Below are positions 40,473-49,454 of a stretch of 64,000 bases of DNA, piece by piece (positions within the stretch are counted from its first letter, which is position 1; every line of letters begins with the position of its first letter). The notes under the pieces are model-generated. The model worked only from the letters and a program-made list of their open reading frames with translations. It made no database searches and had not been told where the DNA came from. Source of the stretch: Photobacterium iliopiscarium (GTDB lineage Bacteria; Pseudomonadota; Gammaproteobacteria; Enterobacterales; Vibrionaceae); NCBI RefSeq assembly GCF_003026395.1, contig NZ_PYOO01000010.1, forward strand, positions 92,612-156,611, in the 5' to 3' direction. Made by a program: the position numbers and the translations under genes.

Positions 40473-41609
40473 TTATTTACGACCTAAATAATATATAGCC
40501 GCGATATTTCGAGCGGTTAGTTCGACATTAACAGCCGCATTGTTAAAAGCGTGTTCAAGACTCATCGCAGCGGGCACAACACTAAAGACTGCATCGATAC
40601 CATGATCATAAACCACGCCACAATCTTGGCTTAAACAACCCGCAATACCAATCACGGGTTTATGGTATTTTTTAGCGGTACGTGCGACCCCAATTGGTGT
40701 TTTACCATGAATGGTTTGGCTATCAATGCGGCCTTCACCAGTGATTACCAGATCTGCATCTTTAATAATGTCGCCTAAGTGAACGGCGTCGATCACAATC
40801 TCGATCCCAGAGCGTAATTGGGCATTAAATAAACCTAACAGAGCCGCACCCATACCGCCCGCCGCACCAGCTCCTGCCATATCCTTAACATCGATAGCTA
40901 AATCACGTTTTATAATAGCGGCATAATGATCGAGGTGCTGATCAAGCTCGGCAACCATTGCTGGTGTTGCCCCTTTTTGAGGACCAAAAATATGTGATGC
41001 ACCTTTTTTACCGCAAAGGGGATTATCAACATCACAGGCGACGTCTAATTTTATGTGGGCAAGACGAGGATCGACCGTTGTGATATCGATGCTAGCCAAT
41101 TGTGCTAATGCTTGGCCGCCAAAACCAAGTGCTTGACCCTTGTTATCCAGTAGTTGAACCCCAAGTGCTTGTGCCATACCAATACCGCCGTCATTGGTCG
41201 CACTGCCACCGATACCAACAATAATATGGTCAACCCCGTGATCCAGTGCCGCTAGAATCAATTCGCCAGTACCATAACTCGTCGTGAGCATTGGATTGCG
41301 CAAATTAGGGCTAACAAGGTGCAAGCCCGATGCCGCTGCCATTTCAATAACCGCCGTTTTATCATCGCCCATAATGCCGAAAAATGCGGGTACTTGCTCA
41401 CCTAAAGGACCGGTAACTTGATGCTCAATAATGCTGCCGTTGCTGGCATCAACCAATGATTGCACCGTGCCTTCACCGCCATCAGCCATTGGTAATTTAA
41501 TGTATTCAGCCGTTGGCATTACTTGGCGAAAACCTGCCTCAATCGCGGTTGCCACTTCCATTGCGGTCAGGCTTTCTTTGTATGAGTCAGGAGCAATAAT
41601 AATTTTCAT
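40473..41609 (-). CDS. Glycerate kinase (GarK/GlxK family)
   Basis: Phosphorylates D-glycerate, probably to 2-phosphoglycerate, feeding glycolysis. The ATG at 41609 gives 378 residues; the frame also opens two codons earlier at a TTG. Family features are MKIIIAPDSYKESLTA at the N-terminus, PMADGGEGT, GIGGSATNDGGIGMAQALG and TGEGRIDSQTIHGKTPIGVA. No glyoxylate or glucarate genes lie alongside, so I do not choose between garK and glxK. Confidence 0.93.
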   Translation of the reverse strand: MKIIIAPDSYKESLTAMEVATAIEAGFRQVMPTAEYIKLPMADGGEGTVQSLVDASNGSIIEHQVTGPLGEQVPAFFGIMGDDKTAVIEMAAASGLHLVSPNLRNPMLTTSYGTGELILAALDHGVDHIIVGIGGSATNDGGIGMAQALGVQLLDNKGQALGFGGQALAQLASIDITTVDPRLAHIKLDVACDVDNPLCGKKGASHIFGPQKGATPAMVAELDQHLDHYAAIIKRDLAIDVKDMAGAGAAGGMGAALLGLFNAQLRSGIEIVIDAVHLGDIIKDADLVITGEGRIDSQTIHGKTPIGVARTAKKYHKPVIGIAGCLSQDCGVVYDHGIDAVFSVVPAAMSLEHAFNNAAVNVELTARNIAAIYYLGRK

Positions 41610-41781
41610 AATCAATCAGCCGCTTAATATTGAGAGTCAGTGGATTAAAAGGGATATAACTATTTAGTTACTAGAGATGAGTTGCATTTTAATGATAGAT
41701 CCTGACAATGGGCGCCAAGCGCATTCTGCTGGCAGTGTAGCAGTTAACCACTAAGATGATCTGATATGGGGTACTAAAGGT

Positions 41782-42150
41782 ATGGATTACGAATTTAAAA
41801 AAAATACCTTGGACGGTAGTTATCATGCCATTTTTTCAATGGGCCACGAAGTGTTAGGCCGTTGGATCATTGACGAGTTAGGCAAGGATGTCGACAAAAT
41901 AGATATGATAATTGGCCAAATTAGTGCATTGAAAAATAGTACTAAAGAATGGCGATTAATGGGTGAAGAACTGACGTTATGCTTGCAAGATAATGAAGCT
42001 TTAGTTCAAGCGAACTGTTTATTTTCAGAAGAAGATGAAGATTTTGAAGAAGATCTGCATTTTTATGATGAAGAAAGTATGTCGGTGTGTGGTTTTGAAG
42101 ATTTAGCACAAGCATTAGAAGCTTGGCGAGCATTTGTGATCCGTTTTTAA
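41782..42150 (+). CDS. yacL: YacL family protein (UPF0231)
   Basis: Protein of 122 residues with unknown function. It begins [20 protein letters not shown], followed by GHEVLGRW, and has a strongly acidic middle ([17 protein letters not shown]) followed by [10 protein letters not shown], all recognisable from E. coli YacL. In E. coli and vibrios it also lies next to acnB. Divergent from the glycerate kinase gene and followed by a terminator that overlaps an NtrC-like site. Confidence 0.92.
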   Translation: MDYEFKKNTLDGSYHAIFSMGHEVLGRWIIDELGKDVDKIDMIIGQISALKNSTKEWRLMGEELTLCLQDNEALVQANCLFSEEDEDFEEDLHFYDEESMSVCGFEDLAQALEAWRAFVIRF

Positions 42151-42191
42151 TTGGTTAGTTATTAATAGCCATTAAGTGCTACATGATAGTG

Positions 42192-42225
42192 AAAAGGCTG
42201 CACCTCTATGGTGCGGCCTTTTTTC
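42192..42225 (+). terminator. Terminator after yacL
   Basis: AAAAGGCTGCACC and GGTGCGGCCTTTTTT pair around TCTAT with one T-G wobble, then TTTCG. Strong rho-independent form. Its upper stem also matches the NtrC consensus. Confidence 0.85.
42199..42215. promoter_or_regulatory. NtrC-like enhancer upstream of glnK
   Basis: TGCACCTCTATGGTGCG closely matches the NtrC site TGCACC-N5-GGTGCA, missing only the last base. It is 63 bases before the sigma-54 -24 element, a normal enhancer position. It coincides with the yacL terminator stem, so the match could come from terminator symmetry. Confidence 0.55.
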
Positions 42226-42277
42226 GTTTTTAAAGGTTTGTTTTTTAATTTTCTTATTAAACAGTATGTTAAATAGT

Positions 42278-42293
42278 TGGCATGATGATTGTT
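42278..42293 (+). promoter_or_regulatory. Sigma-54 promoter of glnK-amtB
   Basis: TGGCATGATGATTGTT has the -24 GG and, ten bases later, GT where GC is consensus, so it matches TGGCAC-N5-TTGCA well except at two positions. Transcription would start near 42304, 37 bases before the glnK ATG. Sigma-54 control is the rule for glnK-amtB in proteobacteria. Confidence 0.65.
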
Positions 42294-42340
42294 TGTTGTT
42301 TAATTATCTTGGGGAATAGTGTGAGAGTGAGGAGTAAATC

Positions 42341-42679
42341 ATGAAAATAATTAACGCGATTATTAAACCCTTTAAATTAGATGACGTGCGTGAAGCATTA
42401 GCGATTGTCGGTGTGGAAGGGATGACGATAACCGAAGTAAAAGGATTTGGACGTCAAAAAGGGCATACCGAACTTTATCGTGGCGCGGAATATCAAGTTG
42501 ATTTTCTACCTAAAGTGAAATTAGAAATCGCCACTCAAGCCGAAAATTTAGATGATATTGTCGATGCTATCAGTAAGGCTGCGCAAACTGGAAAAATCGG
42601 TGATGGCAAAATATTTGTATACGATCTTGAACATGCGGTACGTATTCGAACAGGAGAAGTAGACAGGGAAGCACTTTAG
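42341..42679 (+). CDS. glnK: Nitrogen regulatory protein PII, GlnK
   Basis: Trimeric PII signal protein of 112 residues. It has the N-terminal MKIINAIIKPFKLDDVREAL, the T-loop with uridylylated tyrosine 51 (ELYRGAEYQVDF), and TGKIGDGKIFV at the C-terminal signature. It binds ATP, ADP and 2-oxoglutarate and blocks AmtB when nitrogen is ample. Linkage to amtB and the sigma-54/NtrC signals favour GlnK over GlnB. A GAGGAG site precedes the ATG. Confidence 0.95.
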   Translation: MKIINAIIKPFKLDDVREALAIVGVEGMTITEVKGFGRQKGHTELYRGAEYQVDFLPKVKLEIATQAENLDDIVDAISKAAQTGKIGDGKIFVYDLEHAVRIRTGEVDREAL

Positions 42680-42729
42680 TCGCAGCATGGAAGCAGGATC
42701 ATAAATATCAGGTATAAGGGAAAATTACC

Positions 42730-43959
42730 ATGGAATTATCAACGACAGTAATTGAACTACGTTATGCACTCGATACATTTTTCTTTTTGATTTCTGGTGC
42801 ACTAGTAATGTGGATGGCAGCGGGTTTTGCCATGTTAGAAGCAGGTTTAGTGCGCTCAAAAAATACCACTGAAATACTCACCAAGAACTTTTGTTTATAC
42901 GCTATTTCGTGTACCACTTTTTTATTAGTCGGCTATAACATTATGTATGTCGATAACAGCGGCGGCGGGTGGTTACCCTCGTTTGGCGCGTTAATTGGTA
43001 CTCAAGCTGAAGGCGCAGATCACTCTTTAGAATCCGATTTCTTTTTTCAGGTCGTCTTTGTTGCTACCGCAATGTCAGTGGTATCCGGTGCGGTTGCTGA
43101 GCGTATGAAGTTGTGGTCATTTTTATTATTTTCAGTGGTATTAACCGGCCTTATTTATCCGATTGAAGGTTATTGGACATGGGGCGGTGGTTTCCTTTCA
43201 GAAGCAGGTTTTAGTGATTTTGCAGGTTCTGGTATCGTTCATATGGCGGGTGCTGCCGCGGCATTAGCGGGGGTATTACTGCTTGGCGCTCGAAAAGGTA
43301 AATACGGTAAAAATGGTGAGGTACACCCGATTCCCGGTTCAAATATGCCTTTAGCTACTGTCGGTACATTTATTTTATGGTTTGGTTGGTTTGGGTTTAA
43401 TGGTGGCTCACAATTAATGTTGTCAGATTTTGAGAATGCGACCGCTGTTGGTCAAATATTCTTAAACACCAATGCTGCCGCTGCTGCGGGTGCGATTATT
43501 GCGCTTGCTGTGTGTAAAATACTATGGGGTAAAGCTGATCTTACTATGATTCTTAACGGCGCTTTAGCGGGATTAGTTGCGATTACTGCGGATCCATTAT
43601 CACCGTCACCATTAGCTGCGGTTGCGATTGGTAGTGTTGCTGGTGCATTAGTCGTATTCAGTATTATTGGGTTTGATAAAGTGAAAGTTGATGATCCTGT
43701 TGGTGCGATTTCTGTCCATGGTGTGTGTGGTTTGTTTGGCTTAATGATGGTGCCGTTAAGTAATCCAGATGCCGCCTTTCTAACTCAGTTATTTGGTGCC
43801 GCGGTTATTTTTGGTTGGGTGTTTGGTGCGAGCTTAGTCGTGTGGGGTATTTTGAAATTCACTATCGGTATTCGTGTAACGGAAGATGAAGAGCTAGAAG
43901 GGATGGATTCACATGATTGTGGTGTTGATGCTTATCCTGAATTTGTCAGTGTAAAATAG
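42730..43959 (+). CDS. amtB: Ammonium transporter AmtB
   Basis: Trimeric ammonium channel of 409 residues with about eleven membrane helices and no obvious cleavable signal peptide. Family signatures include GFAMLEAGLVRSKN, VVSGAVAERM, DFAGSGIVHMAGAAAALAG with the first pore histidine, WFGWFGFNGGS, and DDPVGAISVHGVCGLFG with the second. The C-terminal tail contacts GlnK. It is 50 bases after glnK and ends in a strong terminator. Confidence 0.97.
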   Translation: MELSTTVIELRYALDTFFFLISGALVMWMAAGFAMLEAGLVRSKNTTEILTKNFCLYAISCTTFLLVGYNIMYVDNSGGGWLPSFGALIGTQAEGADHSLESDFFFQVVFVATAMSVVSGAVAERMKLWSFLLFSVVLTGLIYPIEGYWTWGGGFLSEAGFSDFAGSGIVHMAGAAAALAGVLLLGARKGKYGKNGEVHPIPGSNMPLATVGTFILWFGWFGFNGGSQLMLSDFENATAVGQIFLNTNAAAAAGAIIALAVCKILWGKADLTMILNGALAGLVAITADPLSPSPLAAVAIGSVAGALVVFSIIGFDKVKVDDPVGAISVHGVCGLFGLMMVPLSNPDAAFLTQLFGAAVIFGWVFGASLVVWGILKFTIGIRVTEDEELEGMDSHDCGVDAYPEFVSVK

Positions 43960-43993
43960 CAATAATAACTGCATTTAAGTGCTATTAAAGTGT

Positions 43994-44027
43994 AAAAAAA
44001 CGTCATCGCTTGCGGTGGCGTTTTTTT
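43994..44027 (+). terminator. Terminator after amtB
   Basis: AAAAAAACGTCATCGC pairs with GCGGTGGCGTTTTTTT with two wobble pairs and a tight loop. Clear rho-independent form. Confidence 0.85.
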
Positions 44028-44049
44028 GTAATGAAGTGTTACAGCTCGA

Positions 44050-44077
44050 TTGTGTTCGAATGTGAAAAACGTATAAT
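44050..44077 (+). promoter_or_regulatory. Candidate fbpA promoter
   Basis: TTGTGT at 44050-44055 and TATAAT at 44072-44077 with a 16-base spacer, about 60 bases before the fbpA ATG. The Fur-like site lies just downstream of the expected start point near 44084. Confidence 0.5.
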
Positions 44078-44094
44078 CCTTTATCAATCTAATT

Positions 44095-44113
44095 GAGAAA
44101 CATTATCATTACA
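44095..44113. promoter_or_regulatory. Fur-box-like site upstream of fbpA
   Basis: GAGAAACATTATCATTACA matches the Fur 6-1-6-6 pattern: the central ATTATC is perfect and the two outer hexamers match four of six bases each. Its place downstream of the -10 would let Fe-Fur block transcription of the iron transporter. Confidence 0.55.
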
Positions 44114-44135
44114 TTTTGCATTAAGGGATTTAGCA

Positions 44136-45149
44136 ATGAAAAAACTTTTAGCTACCGCTGTTTTCTTCGGTTTGACCGCACCTCAAATCGCGACAGCGGC
44201 TGAAGAAGTCAATGTCTATTCATACCGCCAACCTTTTCTTGTTGAGCCAATGTTTAATGAGTTCACCAAAGAGACGGGCATTAAGGTTAACGTTAAGTTT
44301 GCTAAAGAAGGCATTGCTGAAAAACTACAACAAGAAGGTGAATATAGCCCTGCTGATGTAGTGTTGACGACAGATATTAGCCGTTTGGTTGAGCTGTCTG
44401 ATAAGAAGTTAGTACAGCCAGTTGATAGCAAAGTCATTGATACTAATATTCCAGCACAATTTCGTGATAATGAAGATGAGTGGTTTGCACTAACACTGCG
44501 TTCTCGTAATGTTTATTCATCAAAAGATCGGGTTGGTAAATTACCAGCATCTTTTGATTACAGTGATTTAGCTAAACCTGAGTGGAAAGGAAAACTTTGT
44601 ACGCGTTCAGGTAAGCACCCATATAACGTTTCACTCGTTTCAGCGATGATTGCCCATAATGGTGAAGCGGCAACGAAGACATGGCTTGAAGGTGTTAAAG
44701 CTAACTTAGCCCGTAAGCCGCAAGGTAACGATCGCGGTCAAGTACAAGCGGTGAAAGAAGGCTTATGTGATATCGCGATTGGTAATAGTTACTACCTCGG
44801 CAAAATGGTCAATGATCCCAACCAAAAAGCATGGGCAGAAGCGGTTGAGATTAATTTCCCCGGCCAACAAGGTAACGGTACTCACGTTAACGTCAGCGGT
44901 ATGGCAATGGCAAAATATGCGCCAAATAAAGATAACGCGCTTAAGTTAATGGAATTTTTAACCGCGACTACAGCACAACAAATGTATGCTGAAGTGAATT
45001 ATGAATACCCGGTTAAAGCTGACGTTAAGCGCTCAGCATTAGTCGCATCATGGGGCGAATTTAAAGCTGATGATGTATCACTTGATCAAGTGGCACAATA
45101 TCATCAAGCTGCGATTAAATTACTTGATGAAGTAAAATTTGATCTGTAA
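44136..45149 (+). CDS. fbpA: Ferric iron ABC transporter substrate-binding protein
   Basis: Periplasmic iron-binding protein of 337 residues with a signal peptide ending near ATAA-EEV (about residue 22). It resembles the FbpA/FutA transferrin-like family: VNVYSYRQPFLVEPMFNEF at the mature start and a tyrosine pair in IGNSYYLGKM that commonly binds iron. A Fur-like site precedes it and permease and ATPase genes follow. Substrate assignment to Fe(III) rests on family and context. A hairpin separates it from fbpB. Confidence 0.92.
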   Translation: MKKLLATAVFFGLTAPQIATAAEEVNVYSYRQPFLVEPMFNEFTKETGIKVNVKFAKEGIAEKLQQEGEYSPADVVLTTDISRLVELSDKKLVQPVDSKVIDTNIPAQFRDNEDEWFALTLRSRNVYSSKDRVGKLPASFDYSDLAKPEWKGKLCTRSGKHPYNVSLVSAMIAHNGEAATKTWLEGVKANLARKPQGNDRGQVQAVKEGLCDIAIGNSYYLGKMVNDPNQKAWAEAVEINFPGQQGNGTHVNVSGMAMAKYAPNKDNALKLMEFLTATTAQQMYAEVNYEYPVKADVKRSALVASWGEFKADDVSLDQVAQYHQAAIKLLDEVKFDL

Positions 45150-45160
45150 TTAGTTACAAA

Positions 45161-45187
45161 ATAAATGGGGCAATAAGCCCCATTTAT
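45161..45187 (+). terminator. Hairpin between fbpA and fbpB
   Basis: ATAAATGGGGC and GCCCCATTTAT form a perfect eleven-pair stem with loop AATAA. The tail is only moderately T-rich, so it may partly terminate and protect fbpA mRNA, giving more binding protein than membrane components. Confidence 0.55.
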
Positions 45188-45319
45188 CAGTTTAATTTAG
45201 TCTCTTTTTCAATAAGTTGTGGTAGCTTCTCATGCTTACTTTCAGTGAATAAATTTACTGATAAAGTGGTCTGATATTGCGGACTTAAATATATTGTAAA
45301 ACGTACTAAGTAGTAGAAA

Positions 45320-46948
45320 ATGAAAGAAAAATTTTTATTTTGGCGAATTAGCAGTTGGTTGTTAGGCTCGCTGTTAGTGTTGCCTATTATTGCTATATTC
45401 ATTACCGCCATGGGTAATTCTGATCAGGTGTTCTCACACTTGATGAATACCGTGATGTCGACCTATGCCCTAAATACCCTGGGGCTGGTGGTTGGTACGG
45501 TATTATTAACCCTAGTTTTTGGGCTTCCTAGTGCGTGGTTAATGGCAATGTGCCGTTTACCAGGCGAAAAAATACTGCAATGGGCACTGATTTTACCCCT
45601 CGCAATGCCCGGCTATATCGTTGGTTATCTTTATACTCATTGGTTTGATTACGCCGGACCGATTCAAATTGGGTTACGTAACTTTTTTGGCTGGCAACAT
45701 GTTAGCGATTACTGGTTTCCTGACTTACGCTCATTATGGGGCGCATGTTTTGTTTTAGCGTTAGTGTTATATCCGTATGTGTATTTATTAGTCCGCGCGA
45801 CCTTTATGGAACAAAGTAATAATCTGCTGCAATCGGCGCGGTTATTAGGTTGTTCGCCATGGCAAAGTTTTCGTCGAATTTCATTACCGTTAGCGCGCCC
45901 TGCGATTGCTGTTGGGGTGTCATTAGTGGCGATGGAAGCCTTGGGTGATTTTGGTACCGTGAGTTATTTCGCCTTAAATACCTTAACGACAGCGGTTTAC
46001 GATACGTGGCTTGGTTATTCTAATCTCAATGCTGCCGCTAAAATTTCTGCAATCATGTTGATGGTGATTTTTTTATTGATCAGCAGTGAGCGTTTTAGTC
46101 GTCGTAAACAAAAAATGTTTCAGCAGCAATGCGGTAATGATAGTCATACCAAATATCAACTAAGCGGTTGGAAAAAGTGGCTTGCAGTGGGTTGGTGTTG
46201 GGGTTTAGTTGGGTGTGCGTTTATTTTACCAATGCTGCAATTGGGCTATTACGCAATTGATTATTTTGCTCAAAGTTGGACTGAGCAATTTAAGACCTAC
46301 AGTTTTAATAGTTTAATGGTGTCATTGGCGGCAGCGGTGATTGCGGTTAGTCTCGCGTTGATGGTCAATTTTTATCAGCGTTTAGATGGGCGTAATATCA
46401 GTACGGTGCCAATGCGATTAGCGTCATTAGGTTATGCCGTACCGGGAACAGTATTAGCGATTGGGGTGATGATCCCTTTAACTAGCGCCGATCATTTAGT
46501 GAATGATATTGCGCGCAGTTTAGATCTTGGACGCCCAGGACTTATTTTTTCAGGGTCTATGTTTGCGATTATCTTTGCATTTGTAGTGCGGTTTGCTGCG
46601 GTAGCGATTGGTAGTGTTGAAAGTAGTTTAGTGAAAATTCCGCCGTCATTGGATATGGCCGCAAAAACCATGGGTTATGCATCGACGGCTATGTTACGTA
46701 AAGTACATTTACCGTTGATCCGTCGTGGTTGTTTAATTGCAGGCTTATTGGTGTTTATTGAATCAATGAAAGAACTCAATGCCGCAATATTGTTACGGCC
46801 GTTTAATTTTGAAACCTTAGCCACTTATGTATTTAATTTTGCTTCTGATGAACAGTTAGAAGTCGCTGCATTACCGGCCATTTTATTAGTTATTGTGGGC
46901 CTAATCCCGCTGGTGATGGTTAATCGTTCTTTGGAGCAAAAACATTAA
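45320..46948 (+). CDS. fbpB: Ferric iron ABC transporter permease
   Basis: Fused two-module permease of 542 residues with about twelve membrane helices. Each half has the EAA loop that contacts the ATPase: MEALGDFGTVSYFAL in the first and IESMKELNAAILLRPF in the second. This layout is typical of FbpB/SfuB iron(III) permeases. It starts 170 bases after fbpA and its TAA overlaps the fbpC ATG by one base. Confidence 0.93.
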   Translation: MKEKFLFWRISSWLLGSLLVLPIIAIFITAMGNSDQVFSHLMNTVMSTYALNTLGLVVGTVLLTLVFGLPSAWLMAMCRLPGEKILQWALILPLAMPGYIVGYLYTHWFDYAGPIQIGLRNFFGWQHVSDYWFPDLRSLWGACFVLALVLYPYVYLLVRATFMEQSNNLLQSARLLGCSPWQSFRRISLPLARPAIAVGVSLVAMEALGDFGTVSYFALNTLTTAVYDTWLGYSNLNAAAKISAIMLMVIFLLISSERFSRRKQKMFQQQCGNDSHTKYQLSGWKKWLAVGWCWGLVGCAFILPMLQLGYYAIDYFAQSWTEQFKTYSFNSLMVSLAAAVIAVSLALMVNFYQRLDGRNISTVPMRLASLGYAVPGTVLAIGVMIPLTSADHLVNDIARSLDLGRPGLIFSGSMFAIIFAFVVRFAAVAIGSVESSLVKIPPSLDMAAKTMGYASTAMLRKVHLPLIRRGCLIAGLLVFIESMKELNAAILLRPFNFETLATYVFNFASDEQLEVAALPAILLVIVGLIPLVMVNRSLEQKH

Positions 46949-47985
46949 TGAAACATGCATTATCCGTCGCTGATCTTAGTTGTTGTTACCATGGACAGCC
47001 AATCTTACAAGATTTGTCGTTAGCGGTAGAACGGGGTGAAATTGTGTGTTTGCTTGGCGCGAGTGGCTGTGGCAAAACCACGTTACTCAAAGCGGTTGCT
47101 GGATTGTTACCGCTGACGCAAGGCACTATCGCGATTAATGATCGGACTATTGTGGATCACTCATTATGCTTGCCGCCAGAGCAACGTAATATTGGGATGA
47201 TATTTCAAGATTACGCTTTATTTCCACATTTAACGGTGGCTGAAAATATTGCGTTTGGTTTACGCCATTGGGATAAACCACGGGTAACTGCCAAGATTAA
47301 GCAGATGTTAGCGCTAGTTCATTTAACGGAATTAAATGATCGTTATCCGCACCAATTATCTGGCGGCCAACAACAACGGGTTGCGATTGCACGTGCATTG
47401 GCGAATGAGCCTGATTTAATCTTATTGGATGAACCGTTTTCTAATATTGACACTCAAGTACGCCATAGTTTGATTCGTGATATTCGCCAAATATTTAAAG
47501 ACCAAGGTGTGACCGCTATTTTTGTGACTCACAGCCGTGAAGAAGCGTTTGCCTTTGCCGATAAAATGGCGGTAATGAACCACGGTGTGATTGAGCAATT
47601 TGGCACAGCAACCGAGCTTTACTATCAACCCAGTAGTCGTTTTGTGGCAGAATTTTTAGGTGTTGGATCTTATTTGCCTGCGGTTGTGACTGCAAACCAA
47701 CAGCTACAAACCCCATTGGGTGAACAAGCATTAATTGTCGAGCAACCATTAGCTGTAGCCACTGATGTGGATTGGCTATTACGCCCACAGCACTTGACTG
47801 TTGTGCCTGATATTAAAGGAACAGCGGTAATTATTGAACAGCAGTTTATGGGGGATAGTTGTCGTTACATTGTTGAATTTGAAGAACATAAATTAGTGAT
47901 TAATTCTAATTTATTATTAAATGTTGGTCAGCGCGTGACGGTCAGTGTTGTGCCACATCAACCGGTTATTTTTGCTAGCGTATAA
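46948..47985 (+). CDS. fbpC: Ferric iron ABC transporter ATP-binding protein
   Basis: ATPase of 345 residues with Walker [13 protein letters not shown]-loop [10 protein letters not shown], signature [15 protein letters not shown], Walker [11 protein letters not shown] and H-loop [10 protein letters not shown]-terminal regulatory TOBE-like region follows. It energises FbpB and overlaps it by one base. Family and neighbours point to iron(III) rather than spermidine or molybdate uptake. Confidence 0.94.
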   Translation: MKHALSVADLSCCYHGQPILQDLSLAVERGEIVCLLGASGCGKTTLLKAVAGLLPLTQGTIAINDRTIVDHSLCLPPEQRNIGMIFQDYALFPHLTVAENIAFGLRHWDKPRVTAKIKQMLALVHLTELNDRYPHQLSGGQQQRVAIARALANEPDLILLDEPFSNIDTQVRHSLIRDIRQIFKDQGVTAIFVTHSREEAFAFADKMAVMNHGVIEQFGTATELYYQPSSRFVAEFLGVGSYLPAVVTANQQLQTPLGEQALIVEQPLAVATDVDWLLRPQHLTVVPDIKGTAVIIEQQFMGDSCRYIVEFEEHKLVINSNLLLNVGQRVTVSVVPHQPVIFASV

Positions 47986-47991
47986 ATAATT

Positions 47992-48015
47992 CAAGGCTTG
48001 TAAATACAAGCCTTG
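47992..48015. terminator. Hairpin between fbpC and litR
   Basis: CAAGGCTTG and CAAGCCTTG flank TAAATA, a perfect nine-pair stem between two convergent genes. T-runs are short on both sides, so termination strength is uncertain. Confidence 0.55.
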
Positions 48016-48037
48016 CGTGTTTGAACTAGTGATTGAT

Positions 48038-48646
48038 TTAGTTTTTCTGAGTTAAAACCTGTAGATAAATTTGCGCTTGTTCACGCAAAATATCTTGATC
48101 AGGATGTTGGTTCGCTTGCATGTAAATGACATAACACATGCCATGTAGCATTTTGGCTAAGTTCTCAGGGGTTTGATTGGTTTTAATTTCTTCATTATCA
48201 ATAGCTTGAGAGAATGCTTTCTGCACTTGCTTGAGGTTCTTTTTGTTGCTTTCAATAAATTGTGGCCATATTTCATCACGTACTGAAGTACTCCACTCAA
48301 ACCACACTTTGATCCAATCTTGTTGTTCTAATACGGTATCAATTAAGTTATTGCTAATGCAGGTTAAGCGCGCATGTAAGGTTTTGTTTGGTGCGCCAAT
48401 ACATTCAGTAAGTAGATCATTAAATTGGGTAGCAACTTCCATTAATACTTGTTCAACCAATGCTTCTCGTGTCGGAAAATAGTTAAAAACAGTGGCCACT
48501 GACACATTGGCCATATCAGCGATATCAGCATGACCCGCGCGACCAATACCACGGCGCGAGAAAACTTCAATCGAGTAATCAAGTAGTTGTTGCTTTCTTT
48601 TTTCTGGTGATAAACGTGTACGTGGTTTCTTAGTAATCGTATCCAT
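48038..48646 (-). CDS. litR: Quorum-sensing master regulator LitR (HapR/LuxR family)
   Basis: TetR-type regulator of 202 residues. The N-terminus KPRTRLSPEKRKQQLLD, then SRRGIGRAGHADIA and VSVATVFNYFPTREALVEQV (helix-turn-helix, about residues 30-60), is diagnostic of the vibrio HapR/LuxR/OpaR/LitR group. WFEWSTSVRDEIWP in the ligand-domain region also matches. These proteins act at high cell density and are controlled after transcription by Qrr RNAs and Hfq. AGGGAG lies nine bases before the ATG. litR next to hpt is the usual vibrio order. Confidence 0.95.
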   Translation of the reverse strand: MDTITKKPRTRLSPEKRKQQLLDYSIEVFSRRGIGRAGHADIADMANVSVATVFNYFPTREALVEQVLMEVATQFNDLLTECIGAPNKTLHARLTCISNNLIDTVLEQQDWIKVWFEWSTSVRDEIWPQFIESNKKNLKQVQKAFSQAIDNEEIKTNQTPENLAKMLHGMCYVIYMQANQHPDQDILREQAQIYLQVLTQKN

Positions 48647-48664
48647 AATTATTAACTCCCTAAC
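48647..48664 (-). promoter_or_regulatory. litR ribosome site and possible Qrr target
   Basis: On the minus strand GTTAGGGAGTTAA (48652-48664) contains the litR ribosome site AGGGAG. In vibrios Qrr RNAs pair over this region. Two five-base segments here could pair with the Qrr core as I recall it, with three mismatches between. The match is partial and the native Qrr sequence is not in the window. Confidence 0.35.
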
Positions 48665-48803
48665 CCTGTTTATATTTATTGTATTTATGTTTATTTTTTA
48701 TACATAAACATTACAACAGCAACTGGGTTGATTCAAACTGAACTATCAATAAGTGTTTCGGATTTTGGACACTATTGATTAAATAACGCTTAACATGAAT
48801 GAA

Positions 48804-48812
48804 TGCTACAAT
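48804..48812 (+). promoter_or_regulatory. Candidate extended -10 promoter of hpt
   Basis: TGCTACAAT fits TGN-TATAAT with one mismatch, 60 bases before the hpt ATG. No convincing -35. Confidence 0.4.
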
Positions 48813-48872
48813 AACGACCTTTGGGATATATAGCCCTAGTCGGCTAACTCGGTCGCGTTGATGGAGAAGAAA

Positions 48873-49406
48873 ATGAAGCACACTATCGAAGTAATGATCT
48901 CTGAGCAGGATGTTCAGGATCGCATCAAAGAGCTAGGAAAGCAGATCACGGAACATTATAAAGACTCAACAGACTTAGTAATGGTTGGCTTACTGCGTGG
49001 CTCATTTGTCTTCATGGCAGATCTTGCACGTGCGATTGAGGTTCCGCATGAAGTGGATTTCATGACTGCATCAAGTTACGGCAATACGATGCAAAGTAAT
49101 CGTGATGTGCGTATTTTGAAAGACTTAGATGACGACATCAAAGGCAAAGATGTGCTATTGGTGGAAGATATTATCGATACGGGTAATACGCTAAGTAAAG
49201 TGTGTGAGATTTTATCGCTACGTGAACCAAAATCAATCAGTATCTGTACGCTACTTGATAAGCCTGATCGTCGTGAAGTGAATGTAAAAGTTGATTGGTA
49301 TGGCTTTATTATTCCCGATGAGTTCGTGGTTGGTGTGGGTATTGATTACGCGCAAAAATACCGTCACTTACCGTTTATTGGTAAAGTTATTCCAGACGCA
49401 GAATAA
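48873..49406 (+). CDS. hpt: Hypoxanthine phosphoribosyltransferase Hpt
   Basis: Purine salvage enzyme making IMP from hypoxanthine and PRPP. The third candidate start, ATG at 48873, is chosen: GGAG lies six bases before it and MKHTIEVMI aligns with the family. TTG (48858) and ATG (48861) upstream lack a site. The 177-residue product has [14 protein letters not shown], the PRPP loop [17 protein letters not shown], and [16 protein letters not shown]. It ends in a strong terminator facing can. Confidence 0.96.
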   Translation: MKHTIEVMISEQDVQDRIKELGKQITEHYKDSTDLVMVGLLRGSFVFMADLARAIEVPHEVDFMTASSYGNTMQSNRDVRILKDLDDDIKGKDVLLVEDIIDTGNTLSKVCEILSLREPKSISICTLLDKPDRREVNVKVDWYGFIIPDEFVVGVGIDYAQKYRHLPFIGKVIPDAE

Positions 49407-49410
49407 AAAT

Positions 49411-49447
49411 AAAAAAGCGACCGCCTATCAGGTGGTCGCTTTTTTTT
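49411..49447. terminator. Bidirectional terminator between hpt and can
   Basis: AAAAAAGCGACCGCCT and AGGTGGTCGCTTTTTT pair around ATC with one G-T wobble. A- and T-runs on both sides serve two convergent genes. Confidence 0.9.
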
Positions 49448-49454
49448 ATCCGTA

